From assembly GCF_900113005.1 (NCBI RefSeq), contig NZ_FONW01000009.1, positions 62,001 to 126,000 on the forward strand: a stretch of 64,000 bases of DNA, in the 5' to 3' direction. Made by a program: the position numbers and the translations under genes. The stretch comes from Sunxiuqinia elliptica (GTDB taxonomy: Bacteria; Bacteroidota; Bacteroidia; Bacteroidales; Prolixibacteraceae). Positions 44,030 through 53,101 of this stretch are shown one piece after another; within the stretch, counting starts at the first letter, position 1, and each line of letters starts with the position of its first letter. The notes beneath the pieces were generated by a model, which was not told the DNA's origin, ran no database searches, and saw only the letters and a program-made list of their open reading frames with translations.

Positions 44030-45058
44030 TTAAAACCTGAGTGCTTTTTTACTCTCTTTTTCTGCCTTTTTAACCACTGACTCGACCGACACTGGAATGC
44101 CGCCTTTCTTTTTACTTAGATCAGCAGCTTCCATAAAAGCCAAAATTTCCAGGGTTTCGGCTGGCTGCACCGGCACTTCCCCTGTTTCAAAAAAGTGAAT
44201 GATATCCTCTAAAAGCGGATTGTAGCCATTGTATGAACCAAGCTTAACAATACTTTTCTCGCCAAAGATGGTTCCACCATAATCTCCTTTTCCTGCACGC
44301 AATCCTCTGAAAGAACCGATTCGTCCATCTTTCCAAGTTCCTACAGCCACATCGGTATCTTCAGTTGTTATGCGTACAACCGTTTGGCAACCTACTCCCA
44401 TTGCCGTAAAGAGCGTTTCTACGCCATGAATGCCATACCAGAAGAAATCCGGATGACTGGGCTCCGTTTTGCATGGGCTGTATGCTTCAGCACCCAATAC
44501 TTTTCCGGCAGCACCACTTTTAACGTCATCCATCCCTTTAATGTAGCGTAAAGAAGAAGCAGAGAAAGTAGGAACGCCATAATGACGAGATGCCTCGAAA
44601 ATAGCCATTGCATCAGCCAGAGAAGCCGCCATTGGCTTGTCGATAAACATGCGTTTCCCAGCTTTTAAAACAGGAAGTGCCTGCTCCAAGTGCCTGCGTC
44701 CATCGTTAGTTTCCAAAAGCACCACATCCACTTTTGTCAAAAGTTCATCCACAGAGCCAACAATCTCCACCCCATAGGTTTGAATTTGCTCGGTATAGCC
44801 TTCAATCCGATCGACTGAGGACTGGATATCCAAACTACCTTTAGGATAGGCAGCCACAACTTTATACCCTTTAAATTGCCCGCCGGCATCAGCACCATTC
44901 AATGCCTTGGTAAATGCAATACTATGAGAGGTATCCAAGCCGATAATTCCCACTCTCTTGCCCTGAGATCCAGAATTTCCAGCCATTGCATAGCTAGTCA
45001 ACCCAAGCCCAACTCCTGCCAAAGTTGTTGTTTTAATAAAGTTTCGTCGGTTTATCAT
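44030..45058 (-). CDS. Tat-targeted Gfo/Idh/MocA family protein
   Basis: A 342-residue protein with a Tat-type signal (INRRNFIKTTTLAGVGLGL, ending AMA). The dinucleotide region reads GKRVGIIGLDTSHSIAFTKA, and the catalytic loop is DKP (RMFIDKPMAAS). It is the first gene of the operon, with a promoter and candidate operator upstream. It is the shortest of the three Gfo/Idh proteins of the locus, and the three are only distantly alike, so they are probably not recent duplicates. Confidence 0.85.
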   Translation of the reverse strand: MINRRNFIKTTTLAGVGLGLTSYAMAGNSGSQGKRVGIIGLDTSHSIAFTKALNGADAGGQFKGYKVVAAYPKGSLDIQSSVDRIEGYTEQIQTYGVEIVGSVDELLTKVDVVLLETNDGRRHLEQALPVLKAGKRMFIDKPMAASLADAMAIFEASRHYGVPTFSASSLRYIKGMDDVKSGAAGKVLGAEAYSPCKTEPSHPDFFWYGIHGVETLFTAMGVGCQTVVRITTEDTDVAVGTWKDGRIGSFRGLRAGKGDYGGTIFGEKSIVKLGSYNGYNPLLEDIIHFFETGEVPVQPAETLEILAFMEAADLSKKKGGIPVSVESVVKKAEKESKKALRF

Positions 45059-45118
45059 ATTTTATTGATTTAGTTTTTATCGCGTTAGTTATTAGCTTCA
45101 AAGAGTTTTATCTTCAAA

Positions 45119-45149
45119 CAAAAATAGAAAATAAAAACATTTACACAAT
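45119..45149 (-). promoter_or_regulatory. Promoter of the Gfo/Idh-nag operon
   Basis: On the minus strand a -33 box ATTG (45146-45149) is followed after 19 bases by TATTTTTG (45119-45126), which fits TAnnTTTG. It lies 61 bases before the first Gfo/Idh start, and its -33 end overlaps the candidate LacI-type operator. Confidence 0.6.
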
Positions 45150-45155
45150 CGTTTG
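45146..45155 (+). promoter_or_regulatory. Candidate LacI-type operator 1
   Basis: CAATCGTTTG is a near-palindrome centred on CG, the usual centre of LacI-family operators. It overlaps the -33 box of the downstream promoter, so a bound LacI protein would block transcription. Confidence 0.5.
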
Positions 45156-45353
45156 TTTAAATTCATTCAAATGTTTTACAATATCTTTATCCAAAAAAAA
45201 TTTAGGACAGTTGACCTTTTCAATGTTTGATTTTAAAATTAAACAAACACACAAACACCACTAATAGAATAAATTAAAAGCAAACAAAGACATATTTATA
45301 GCTGATATTTGGTCGATTATTCTTTATAACAAATCAGTCAACTTAGATTAAGA

Positions 45354-45363
45354 CAAACGATTG
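45354..45363 (+). promoter_or_regulatory. Candidate LacI-type operator 2
   Basis: CAAACGATTG is the exact reverse complement of operator 1, 208 bp away, and 49 bp after the lacI-type stop. A pair of such sites would allow DNA looping. Between them the 353-bp intergenic stretch (45059-45411) is AT-rich and shows no gene. Confidence 0.5.
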
Positions 45364-45411
45364 CGTAAAATTATTCATTTAATCCTCTAAAATAGATTTA
45401 TTGATCAACAC

Positions 45412-46452
45412 TTAATTTGATTGAATTTTCATGGTCGATTCTCGCACAACCAAGTCATTTCGTATGGTAATAGTTTCAGAGGCAACAGTCTCTTGCTTCT
45501 CATCAATCTGGCGAATTAATAGGCGCGCAGCAGCTTGTCCCATCTCAAAAGCATGATCATCAATCGTGGTTAACGCAGGGCTGACAATCAATGAGGTCGG
45601 TGTATTACTAAAGCCAACAACGGCAATATCCTCAGGAACTTTTTTCCCTTGCTTCGTAATTGTTTGAATGGCACTGATTGCACTCGTATCGTTGGAACAA
45701 AAAATTCCATCAAGCGCTGCATCGCTTTCCAAAAAATGAGCAACGGCCTGCTCCCCTTCCATGCGACTCAAATCCTCGGTATAGTAGATCAATTTCTCAG
45801 ACTGCTCCAATTGGTGTTTCCGAAGGGCCTCTTGATAGCCTCGAAGTCGGTCTCGAAAAATGGCGACCTTCTGATTGCCGGCAATATGGGCAATTCGCTT
45901 ACAGCCGATTGAAATAAGGTGCTCCGTTGCCTTCATCGCCGCACCAAAATCATCGATGATCACTTTATGGGTTTCAATTTCATCACACACCCGATCAAAA
46001 AAGACCAACGGAACATTGTTGTCTTTAAAAACAGCCAAATGGTCATAGTTATCGGTTTCCATTGCCAAACAAGCAATTACCCCATCAGCCTGACTAGAGA
46101 GCAACATTCGGGCATTCTCCTTCTCCCGCTCATAAGAGTTATTCGACTGAAAAATAATCACATAATAACCGGCCTTACTCGCCACCTCTTCAATTCCTGC
46201 AATTGCTGATGACTGGAAATAACGATCGATCCGCGGAATAATAACACCAATCAGATTTGTTCTATTCCGACGAAGGTTTGAAGCCACCGAATTTGGATAG
46301 TATCCCAGCTTTTTGGCTAATTTATGAACCTCTGCAGTTCGCTTTTTACCAATGCTTGGATGGTTCTGCAACGCTCTGGAAATCGTCGAAGGCGAAACCC
46401 CTAAGCGCTCAGCCATCTCTTTTATGCTCACTTTTGATTTTCTCATAGCCAA
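45412..46452 (-). CDS. LacI-family transcriptional regulator
   Basis: A 346-residue regulator. The N-terminal helix-turn-helix reads VSIKEMAERLGVSPSTISRA, followed by the hinge helix (NSVASNLRRNRTN). The rest is a periplasmic-binding-protein-like sugar domain (about 62-340) with the usual VGFSNTPTS segment. It probably senses a sugar or its product and controls the neighbouring operons; candidate operators lie next to the downstream promoter, and an 8-bp palindrome AATCGATT with CG centre is upstream of its own start (46531-46538). Confidence 0.92.
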   Translation of the reverse strand: MAMRKSKVSIKEMAERLGVSPSTISRALQNHPSIGKKRTAEVHKLAKKLGYYPNSVASNLRRNRTNLIGVIIPRIDRYFQSSAIAGIEEVASKAGYYVIIFQSNNSYEREKENARMLLSSQADGVIACLAMETDNYDHLAVFKDNNVPLVFFDRVCDEIETHKVIIDDFGAAMKATEHLISIGCKRIAHIAGNQKVAIFRDRLRGYQEALRKHQLEQSEKLIYYTEDLSRMEGEQAVAHFLESDAALDGIFCSNDTSAISAIQTITKQGKKVPEDIAVVGFSNTPTSLIVSPALTTIDDHAFEMGQAAARLLIRQIDEKQETVASETITIRNDLVVRESTMKIQSN

Positions 46453-46674
46453 ATAAACTCTGGAATCTTATAGACTTTAATTTATGAAGTTAACCCACAA
46501 AGTAACAAGAAAAATCAACATCTTTTAAATAATCGATTTTATCCTGAGTTTGGACTGAGAATAACTCATATCCTCTCCTTGCATTCAACCTGTTGTTCTT
46601 CTTAAATAAAACTTTTGAGCCTCTTCAACAACTAGTTCTTCTTTCAAAGTATATGTTAATACATCGGCTTTCAT

Positions 46675-46715
46675 GCTGGAACATTAAGAGGATAAGTTCC
46701 ACTTAATATTCCAGC
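46675..46715 (-). terminator. Long hairpin after susD
   Basis: Arms at 46675-46688 and 46702-46715 pair over 14 bp in minus-strand RNA (one G-U), with a 13-nt loop, 18 bases after the SusD stop. On the plus strand the stem has one mismatch, so it is adapted to the minus-strand transcript. It lacks a good T-run and may stabilise the 3' end as much as terminate. Confidence 0.6.
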
Positions 46716-46733
46716 CTGAATATTTTAGTTACT

Positions 46734-48452
46734 CTAATAGCCCTGATTTTGAGGAAATTCTGCATCAACATTCAGGTCAATCTGACTTTGCGGAATTGGC
46801 CACAACTTATTATGATCTTGGATTCTGGCCCCTGGAAAAATGGGATTGCTATTATATTTTCTTGTTCTTTCCACTAACTTCCCCATTCTTCTTAAAATGA
46901 TATGACGCCAGTGCTCACACCAAAGCTCTCTTGCATATTCATCCAAGATATAATCGTAGGTTACACTTTCTGCTGAAACTGCTGAAGCATTAGATCTACT
47001 TCTAATTTTATTGATATCATCTGCAGCAAGATCTGCACGGTCAATCGCTAGATAAGCCTCGGCTCGCACAAGAAGTGTCTCTGCAAATCGTAAAGCATAT
47101 GCATCTTTATGGGTTATACCACCCCCTGCTCGATGTGGTTGTTCAAAGTAATTACAAGCATCTCCAAACTTACTGTGCCATGGAAATATGTATTGATTTG
47201 TATCTCTCAGACCATCCCTTGCCCCATCTTCATATAAGCTAAAATCTATTTTTTGCTTATCGAACGAAGAAGCCGGATTATCAAAGTAGAAATTCCTTTT
47301 GATATTATGCTCCGCATTTCTCAAATCATTATCCCAATCGCTTGCCCAAATATCATAATAAGAATAATTGGTTCCCCGCATCGTAGCTACAGGCCTACTT
47401 AGTGTATCATTGTAGCCTGTGTATTTGCCTTCGTACATAATTCCTAAGAAGGCAGGATACCCATCTGGCGTATTCCCCATCCTGAAATATGAAGGGCCAA
47501 AAATATAACCACTGCCATTCCTTGAACCTCCTGTCAAAAACGGTTCAACCTGAATAACCCACATCGCCTCTTTATTTTCTGCCAAGTTGTGATTTCCAAA
47601 GCCATAAAGATCATAGAAGGGATCGCCAGCTCCAAATACATCATTATCAAGCCTTGTTCCAAAACGCTCAGTCATTAGATGATAGTCATAATCATCAATA
47701 GCATGAGTAGCTGCTTCTACTGCCAATTGTGGATTTTTTTGTTCCAGGTAAGTTTCGGCTAAATAGTGCCAAGCAACTCCTTGAGTTATTCGTCCTGGAG
47801 CAGCTTCGCTTCCAGGGGGTGGCAAATGCTCGGTTCCAAATTTGAAATCGTCTTCCATTAGCTTATGAATTTTAGCCACTGGATCCCTTACAAAATCAGC
47901 CCTAGCTGATTTTACAGGCTCTTCTAGAAGCGGAATATCTCCATAAGTTGAGACTAACGAGCGATATGCCCAAGCTCGAAAAAATCGAGCTTCTGCCAAG
48001 TAAACGTTCCGTGGTTCACTCGAAAACACCTCCTCTTCAGCTTTTTCAATACTCTCAATAAGTAAATTTGCCCGAGCAATTATTCGGAAACCAGTGTTCC
48101 AATAGTCTTCTACCTCCTTTGATGAAGGGGTCAAATAAGTGACATAATCGACTAAATAACGGTTTGTTCCCGGGTCTTCACCAAAATACCCTAGATCAGC
48201 TCCCAGCCCACGATAAGTAAGCATAGTTGTAAATCGAGTCATGGCATAAAAAGCCTCGCGCACTTCAGTATGTAGCCCAGAGATTCCCTGTCGAATTCCA
48301 TCCTCTGTTAAATACGAGTTTTCAGGAGTCAAAAAGCTTAGCGGATTTTCCTCAAGAACGTCTTCGTTACAAGAAGAAAAAAGAAACAGAATAGCCATAA
48401 ACCATCCGCCTATTTTTTTCATTTCAATCATATATTTTTTCATTTCAATCAT
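46734..48452 (-). CDS. SusD/RagB-family outer-membrane glycan-binding lipoprotein
   Basis: A 572-residue lipoprotein; the annotated ATG at 48452 is followed in frame by three further ATGs, and the last (48422, MKKIGGWFMAILFLFSSCNED) gives the best signal peptide, with the acylated Cys in FSSC. The N-terminal RagB/SusD domain includes EARFFRAWAYRSLVSTYGDIP and a TPR-rich core; the C-terminal SusD domain has YALRFAETLLVRAEAYL. It covers the SusC barrel and binds the glycan at the cell surface. A 33-bp gap separates it from SusC. Confidence 0.93.
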   Translation of the reverse strand: MIEMKKYMIEMKKIGGWFMAILFLFSSCNEDVLEENPLSFLTPENSYLTEDGIRQGISGLHTEVREAFYAMTRFTTMLTYRGLGADLGYFGEDPGTNRYLVDYVTYLTPSSKEVEDYWNTGFRIIARANLLIESIEKAEEEVFSSEPRNVYLAEARFFRAWAYRSLVSTYGDIPLLEEPVKSARADFVRDPVAKIHKLMEDDFKFGTEHLPPPGSEAAPGRITQGVAWHYLAETYLEQKNPQLAVEAATHAIDDYDYHLMTERFGTRLDNDVFGAGDPFYDLYGFGNHNLAENKEAMWVIQVEPFLTGGSRNGSGYIFGPSYFRMGNTPDGYPAFLGIMYEGKYTGYNDTLSRPVATMRGTNYSYYDIWASDWDNDLRNAEHNIKRNFYFDNPASSFDKQKIDFSLYEDGARDGLRDTNQYIFPWHSKFGDACNYFEQPHRAGGGITHKDAYALRFAETLLVRAEAYLAIDRADLAADDINKIRSRSNASAVSAESVTYDYILDEYARELWCEHWRHIILRRMGKLVERTRKYNSNPIFPGARIQDHNKLWPIPQSQIDLNVDAEFPQNQGY

Positions 48453-48485
48453 TTTTTAGGTTTAATCATTGATTTCAATCAAAAA

Positions 48486-51400
48486 TCATAAACTGAACCG
48501 GACTCCTGCCGTAACATTACGCATCACGGGGAAATTACTGATCCCACTTTCTGGGTCCCAACCTTCCCACTTCGTCCAGGTATATGGATTCTTACTGGAA
48601 ATATAGACCTGACAATTCTTCATACCTAAACGTCCTAAAGTCTCTTTACTAAAAGAGTAAGCTAGAGAGACATCCTGTAATCGGACAAAACTCCGACTTT
48701 GATGGATACCACTCTGTTGAGCAGGGCTATTATATATTCCGGTTGCATTATTTACCCCATTATCAGGAGTCCAATATGGGCGTACAGCTGTTTGATTTTT
48801 TCGAAGCACATCATCGGCAACCCAATCAACATTTGTAGCACTTGCATTATCTTCTAAATAATACTTATCTCCTCCTTGTATCGAATTAATTAAAAAAGAA
48901 AAAGAAAAGTTTTTATACACAAAGCTGTTACTAATACTAAAACGATAGCTTGGAGATTTATAACCTATGATTTTTCTGTCATTGGATGGGTCAATGGCAT
49001 TATCATCATTCTGATCGACATAACGGAACTGCCCAGGATACCAACCATCCAAAATCTCTCCTCGATAGAGTTCCTCTTCAGTCCACACGCCTCCAGCCAT
49101 CTCATAATCATAAATTGCGCCAATAGACTCTCCTACAAACCAAGAGTTCCCAATATCCATATCCTCCTCATCACCATATAGTTTAGTAATCTTATCTCGA
49201 TTCAACGAGAATGTGAAATTCGTCTCCCAACGAAGATCCCGATCCAGGTTTAAAGAACGTAACTCAATCTCAATTCCTTTATTTTCAATTCCTCCAATAT
49301 TGGCCCAAACGCTATTAAATCCAGAACTCCGAGGTAAGCCTCTGGTAACCAAAACATCATTCGTAACTGCCTTGTAAACATCAACTGAACCTGTTATTTT
49401 CTGATCTAAAATACCCCAATCAATACCAAGGTTCAACGAGTTGGTTTTTTCCCAACGAAGATCTTGATTGCTCAATGTGGTAGGATACATAGCTACAGCT
49501 GTTTCAGCTCCGTAGATGTAGTAATTTGTTCCCATTCTTGCTAAACTTGCATACCGACCAATCCCTTGGTTTCCATTCACACCATATGAGGTTCTCAATT
49601 TCAAATAAGATTGATCGAAACGTTCCTTCCAAAAAGGTTCTTCTGACATAACCCAAGCCAAAGAAACCGAAGGAAACATTGCCCACTTATTATCGGCCCC
49701 AAATCCGGAGAACCCATCTTTTCGAATAGTTCCAGTGATCATGTACCGAGATTTATAGCTGTAATTTAAGCGCGCCATATAAGAAATACTGCTTTCTTCC
49801 CAAGCCGAGGAGCCTACATCATAAATTGTTCCGAGCCCCATATTATTATAACCTAAAAGTTCATTCTCAAACTGACTTGCCTCAAGGCTTGAAGCACTTC
49901 CCTTTCGGTTTTCCCGACTAACCAGGAAAGTTGAATTTACCCGATGATCATTGAAATCTCTTTGGTAAGTGATAATATTATTTACAATCCAGTCTCTTCC
50001 TTCAGTTGGTTCTTTTACTGCTCTTCCTTTGTTGGTGGCACCACCTGTCGTCGATGCCGGATAAAAAGTATTATTATTCCGATTGTTGTAACGATGAGAA
50101 TAATTTAATTCGTTAGTCAACCCTTTCACCCATGGAATGGATATTTTGGCCCTAACTGTCAGATTTAATTCATTGCGCACATCTTCATTATCAATTTCTA
50201 AATATTGAAGCGGATAGGGCATATACTGCTCTTGTGTCAAATACATATCAAAAGCAGGTTTTCCAATATAGTTGTTAGCCAACGGGCTCGCAACTCGAGC
50301 ATCAGCCAGACTTGCCGGGACTCCTGAATAATCTAAATAAGAATAAGAAGTAACAAGATTCAATGTCAACCAATCAGTCACTTCGCTCTCCAAATTATTG
50401 TGAAAGGTAAATCGGCTAAATTTATCATTCAACTGAATTCCTTCTTCTTCTGCCATTGATGCTGATAAGTAGTAATTGACTTTATCAGTAGCTCTTCCCG
50501 ACAAGCTTAGGTTGTAATTCTGAATAGGAGCAACTTGTAAAACTTCATCCACCCAGTTGATTGAATTCCCTGCCATGTAATTATCTCTTTCTTCCTGGGT
50601 GCGCAGTCGCTGAGCCACAATCTCGCGATTCATTACATCCGGTCTTACTGGTTTCCCTGCACTACTTGTTGGATTAGTTCGATACCAACCATACAGTTCC
50701 TGTTGATAATAATAATCAGCCAACCGAATGGCATACTGTTCCCCATCCATCACTTTCATGGGATTATTTGTCATATCCTGATACCCGTAATACATACTAA
50801 AGGCGAGTACGGGTTTATCTGTTTTTCCTTTTTTCGTTGTGATAAGAATTACTCCATTAGCAGATCTGGATCCGTAAACAGCAGCAGCACTCGCATCTTT
50901 TAAAACGTCAATTGATTCAACATCGCTAATATTAATAGATGCCATTGATCCATTGTAAATGATACCATCTACAACAATCAGAGGACTTGAACTTGCGGAC
51001 AAAGATGTTTGTCCTCGAATTGAAAAGGACGGCTGTCCACCAGCTCCCCCGCGTGCTTCGATGTTAACACCAGCAGAACTACCGGAAAGCGTTTCCAATA
51101 AATTCATGTTCGCCTGATTCTCTTTATCATCCATTGATATTCGTTTGACAGAGCCGGTTAAATCACTTTTTTTCATGGTTCCATATCCAACCGCAACAAC
51201 TTCGTCTAACCCAATAGCCTCGTCAGTCATTTTAATTGAAATTTGGCGCTGGTCAATGACAGTGAATTCAACCGTCTTCATCCCAATAAATGAGAATTGC
51301 AATACGGTATTTTGAGAGATATCCATAAGCCTAAAACGACCATCTGTATCAGTCACTGTTCCTTTAGAAGTTCCTTTTACTAATACCGCAACACCTGGAA

Positions 51401-51839
51401 GCGGAAAACCGTCCATATCTGTCACTTGTCCGGAAACGCTTGTTGCATCTTGTTTTACTTGGCTAAAGTTATTTTGCCCATTTTGAGAGATCACAATGAT
51501 TCGATCCATTATTTTGTAGGAATACAACTCTTTATCCAGGATCCTGTCCATTACGTTCTCAATTCTGGTTCCCTCAATCTCTAATGAGTACCTCTTCTCC
51601 AAGTTAAGTTCATCCGCTTTAAACAAAAAGCCGTATTCAGTTAATCGTTCGATCTCTTCTAATACTTCGATGATTGAAGCGTTTCTCACATTCAAATCAA
51701 ATCGAATATTTTGAGAATAGGTTTTGGCAGCCATAACCATTACGGAGAGAAACAAGAACAAGGTTGTCAGTTTCATAATCACTAATAATTTCACTATCCC
51801 AAGCCGTTTACAGGCTCGGAAAAACCGTTTTTTCTTCAT
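48486..51839 (-). CDS. SusC/RagA-family TonB-linked outer-membrane transporter with STN domain
   Basis: A 1117-residue protein. A long signal region is followed by an STN domain (about 45-115, FDLNVRNASIIEVLEEIERL), a carboxypeptidase-regulatory-like domain (about 133-205, SVSGQVTDMDGFPLPGVAVL), the plug (about 215-345, with IDVLKDASAAAVYGSRSANG) and a large barrel ending in SL. An N-terminal STN domain goes with FecR-sigma signalling: the periplasmic domain contacts FecR when substrate is bound. It pairs with SusD to import a glycan. Confidence 0.95.
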   Translation of the reverse strand: MKKKRFFRACKRLGIVKLLVIMKLTTLFLFLSVMVMAAKTYSQNIRFDLNVRNASIIEVLEEIERLTEYGFLFKADELNLEKRYSLEIEGTRIENVMDRILDKELYSYKIMDRIIVISQNGQNNFSQVKQDATSVSGQVTDMDGFPLPGVAVLVKGTSKGTVTDTDGRFRLMDISQNTVLQFSFIGMKTVEFTVIDQRQISIKMTDEAIGLDEVVAVGYGTMKKSDLTGSVKRISMDDKENQANMNLLETLSGSSAGVNIEARGGAGGQPSFSIRGQTSLSASSSPLIVVDGIIYNGSMASINISDVESIDVLKDASAAAVYGSRSANGVILITTKKGKTDKPVLAFSMYYGYQDMTNNPMKVMDGEQYAIRLADYYYQQELYGWYRTNPTSSAGKPVRPDVMNREIVAQRLRTQEERDNYMAGNSINWVDEVLQVAPIQNYNLSLSGRATDKVNYYLSASMAEEEGIQLNDKFSRFTFHNNLESEVTDWLTLNLVTSYSYLDYSGVPASLADARVASPLANNYIGKPAFDMYLTQEQYMPYPLQYLEIDNEDVRNELNLTVRAKISIPWVKGLTNELNYSHRYNNRNNNTFYPASTTGGATNKGRAVKEPTEGRDWIVNNIITYQRDFNDHRVNSTFLVSRENRKGSASSLEASQFENELLGYNNMGLGTIYDVGSSAWEESSISYMARLNYSYKSRYMITGTIRKDGFSGFGADNKWAMFPSVSLAWVMSEEPFWKERFDQSYLKLRTSYGVNGNQGIGRYASLARMGTNYYIYGAETAVAMYPTTLSNQDLRWEKTNSLNLGIDWGILDQKITGSVDVYKAVTNDVLVTRGLPRSSGFNSVWANIGGIENKGIEIELRSLNLDRDLRWETNFTFSLNRDKITKLYGDEEDMDIGNSWFVGESIGAIYDYEMAGGVWTEEELYRGEILDGWYPGQFRYVDQNDDNAIDPSNDRKIIGYKSPSYRFSISNSFVYKNFSFSFLINSIQGGDKYYLEDNASATNVDWVADDVLRKNQTAVRPYWTPDNGVNNATGIYNSPAQQSGIHQSRSFVRLQDVSLAYSFSKETLGRLGMKNCQVYISSKNPYTWTKWEGWDPESGISNFPVMRNVTAGVRFSL

Positions 51840-51915
51840 AGTTTTGTTTGATTTTTGTTAATAAACAGGTTATGGTGACCCGCTAAAATTACCATAGCCC
51901 AAAAAATTCAAAATC

Positions 51916-51943
51916 ATACCGAGATGTTTGCGCATCTCGGTAT
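51916..51943 (-). terminator. Hairpin between fecR and susC
   Basis: A perfect 11-bp stem (ATACCGAGATG with CATCTCGGTAT) and 6-nt loop lie in the 178-bp gap after the FecR stop and before the SusC start. On the minus strand a T-rich stretch follows. It may end part of the sigma-fecR transcripts before susC. Confidence 0.6.
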
Positions 51944-52017
51944 TTCTAGTTCAGGTTAATTGGTTTATTCCATAGGCATATTAAAATAGTTGTTGTACTT
52001 ATCTCCTTTATTTGGGT

Positions 52018-53010
52018 TTAGTATAGGATGATCACATCTGCCTTTTCGACATTCTCAATAATCTTATAATCAAAATCAGTTGCTGCTTTTAGAACTTTCA
52101 GTACGTGTTGTGCAGTCGTGGTTTTTTTAATATTTCCTGTAAAACGATAATCGCGCAAGGCTTCATTTTCAAACTTGAATTCGACCCCATACCACCGGCT
52201 TAGTTCATTAAAAATATCTTCCAAACGCTCATCTCTGATTACAAATTTGCCGTCGCGCCATGCTGATAAAACATGAGAGGAGAGCGATCTTAACTCCATC
52301 CGTTTTTCCTCTTTCAGATACAATGCACTTTCTCCCGGAGTCAAACTCAAAATCCGACTTCCTTCATTCGATAAAATATCAGCTTCGCCCTCAACAAGCG
52401 ATGTTTCAATAAAATTATCCTCCGGGTAAGCTTTTATATTGAAGGTTGTTCCCAAGTCGCGTACGATGAGCTTACCGGTTTTTACAATGAATGGAAAATC
52501 TTCACGATGGGCAATCTGGAAGTAAGCTTCTCCAATCAGCGTTGCTTGGCGTTCCTTCTTTTTATGGTTCTCCCGAAAGCTTAATTTTGAGTCAGAATTC
52601 AACCAGATTTTGGTTCCATCAGCTAACTCAATGACACTGACACTCCCTTTCGTTGCCATAAATTGCTGTGTTTGAGAATACTTATTCTCAAGATTCCCTT
52701 GTGAAATGAAATAACCAACTGCCCCACTAAGCCCAATCACCACAATTAAAATGGCAGCATACCTGAAAGCAACTTTGAGAGTCGTGTTAAGAACCTTTTT
52801 TCTTCCTTTTTTCACCTTCCACCAAATCTCATTGAATTCAGCGTCCTCATCAATTTTCGTATTCTTAATTGAAGTTCTTAACCATAAGCTTTTTAATTCC
52901 ATGAAAAGTTCTTCCTGCTTCTTATCTTGCTCTAACTGCTTGTAGAAAACTTCCTTCTCTTCGTCTGATGCCTCACCTGTAAGTATATGTAGTAATAAAT
53001 CTTCGCTCAT
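52018..53010 (-). CDS. FecR-family anti-sigma factor
   Basis: A 330-residue protein with one membrane helix (about 83-105, RYAAILIVVIGLSGAVGYFI). The cytoplasmic N-terminus should hold the sigma factor, and the periplasmic part has the FecR domain (KGSVSVIELADGTKIWLNSD) and a DUF4974-type C-terminus (RLEDIFNELSRWYGVEFKFE). It passes the signal from SusC to the ECF sigma factor. It lies 91 bp downstream of the sigma gene. Confidence 0.93.
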   Translation of the reverse strand: MSEDLLLHILTGEASDEEKEVFYKQLEQDKKQEELFMELKSLWLRTSIKNTKIDEDAEFNEIWWKVKKGRKKVLNTTLKVAFRYAAILIVVIGLSGAVGYFISQGNLENKYSQTQQFMATKGSVSVIELADGTKIWLNSDSKLSFRENHKKKERQATLIGEAYFQIAHREDFPFIVKTGKLIVRDLGTTFNIKAYPEDNFIETSLVEGEADILSNEGSRILSLTPGESALYLKEEKRMELRSLSSHVLSAWRDGKFVIRDERLEDIFNELSRWYGVEFKFENEALRDYRFTGNIKKTTTAQHVLKVLKAATDFDYKIIENVEKADVIILY

Positions 53011-53101
53011 TTCATGCTTCTTTATGAATGAACAAACAAGAATCCTGTTACCCTAATAAAAAAGTGAATAATTTCTGATAAAAGATGAATGAAGAAGGTT
53101 G

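Noticed and set aside
40546-45058. Assignment of the three Gfo/Idh proteins to GH109
   Set aside because: The fold and Tat signal fit, but I cannot see residues that separate GH109 from other exported Gfo/Idh proteins, so only the superfamily is given.
45059-45411. A small gene in the AT-rich gap before the Gfo/Idh operon
   Set aside because: No frame has a start, ribosome site and plausible residue composition; promoter and operator signals explain the region.
48421-48481. CRISPR-like array from the ATTTCAATCA repeats
   Set aside because: Only three copies of 10 bases with uneven spacing, and two of them lie inside the susD coding start; no cas genes in the window.
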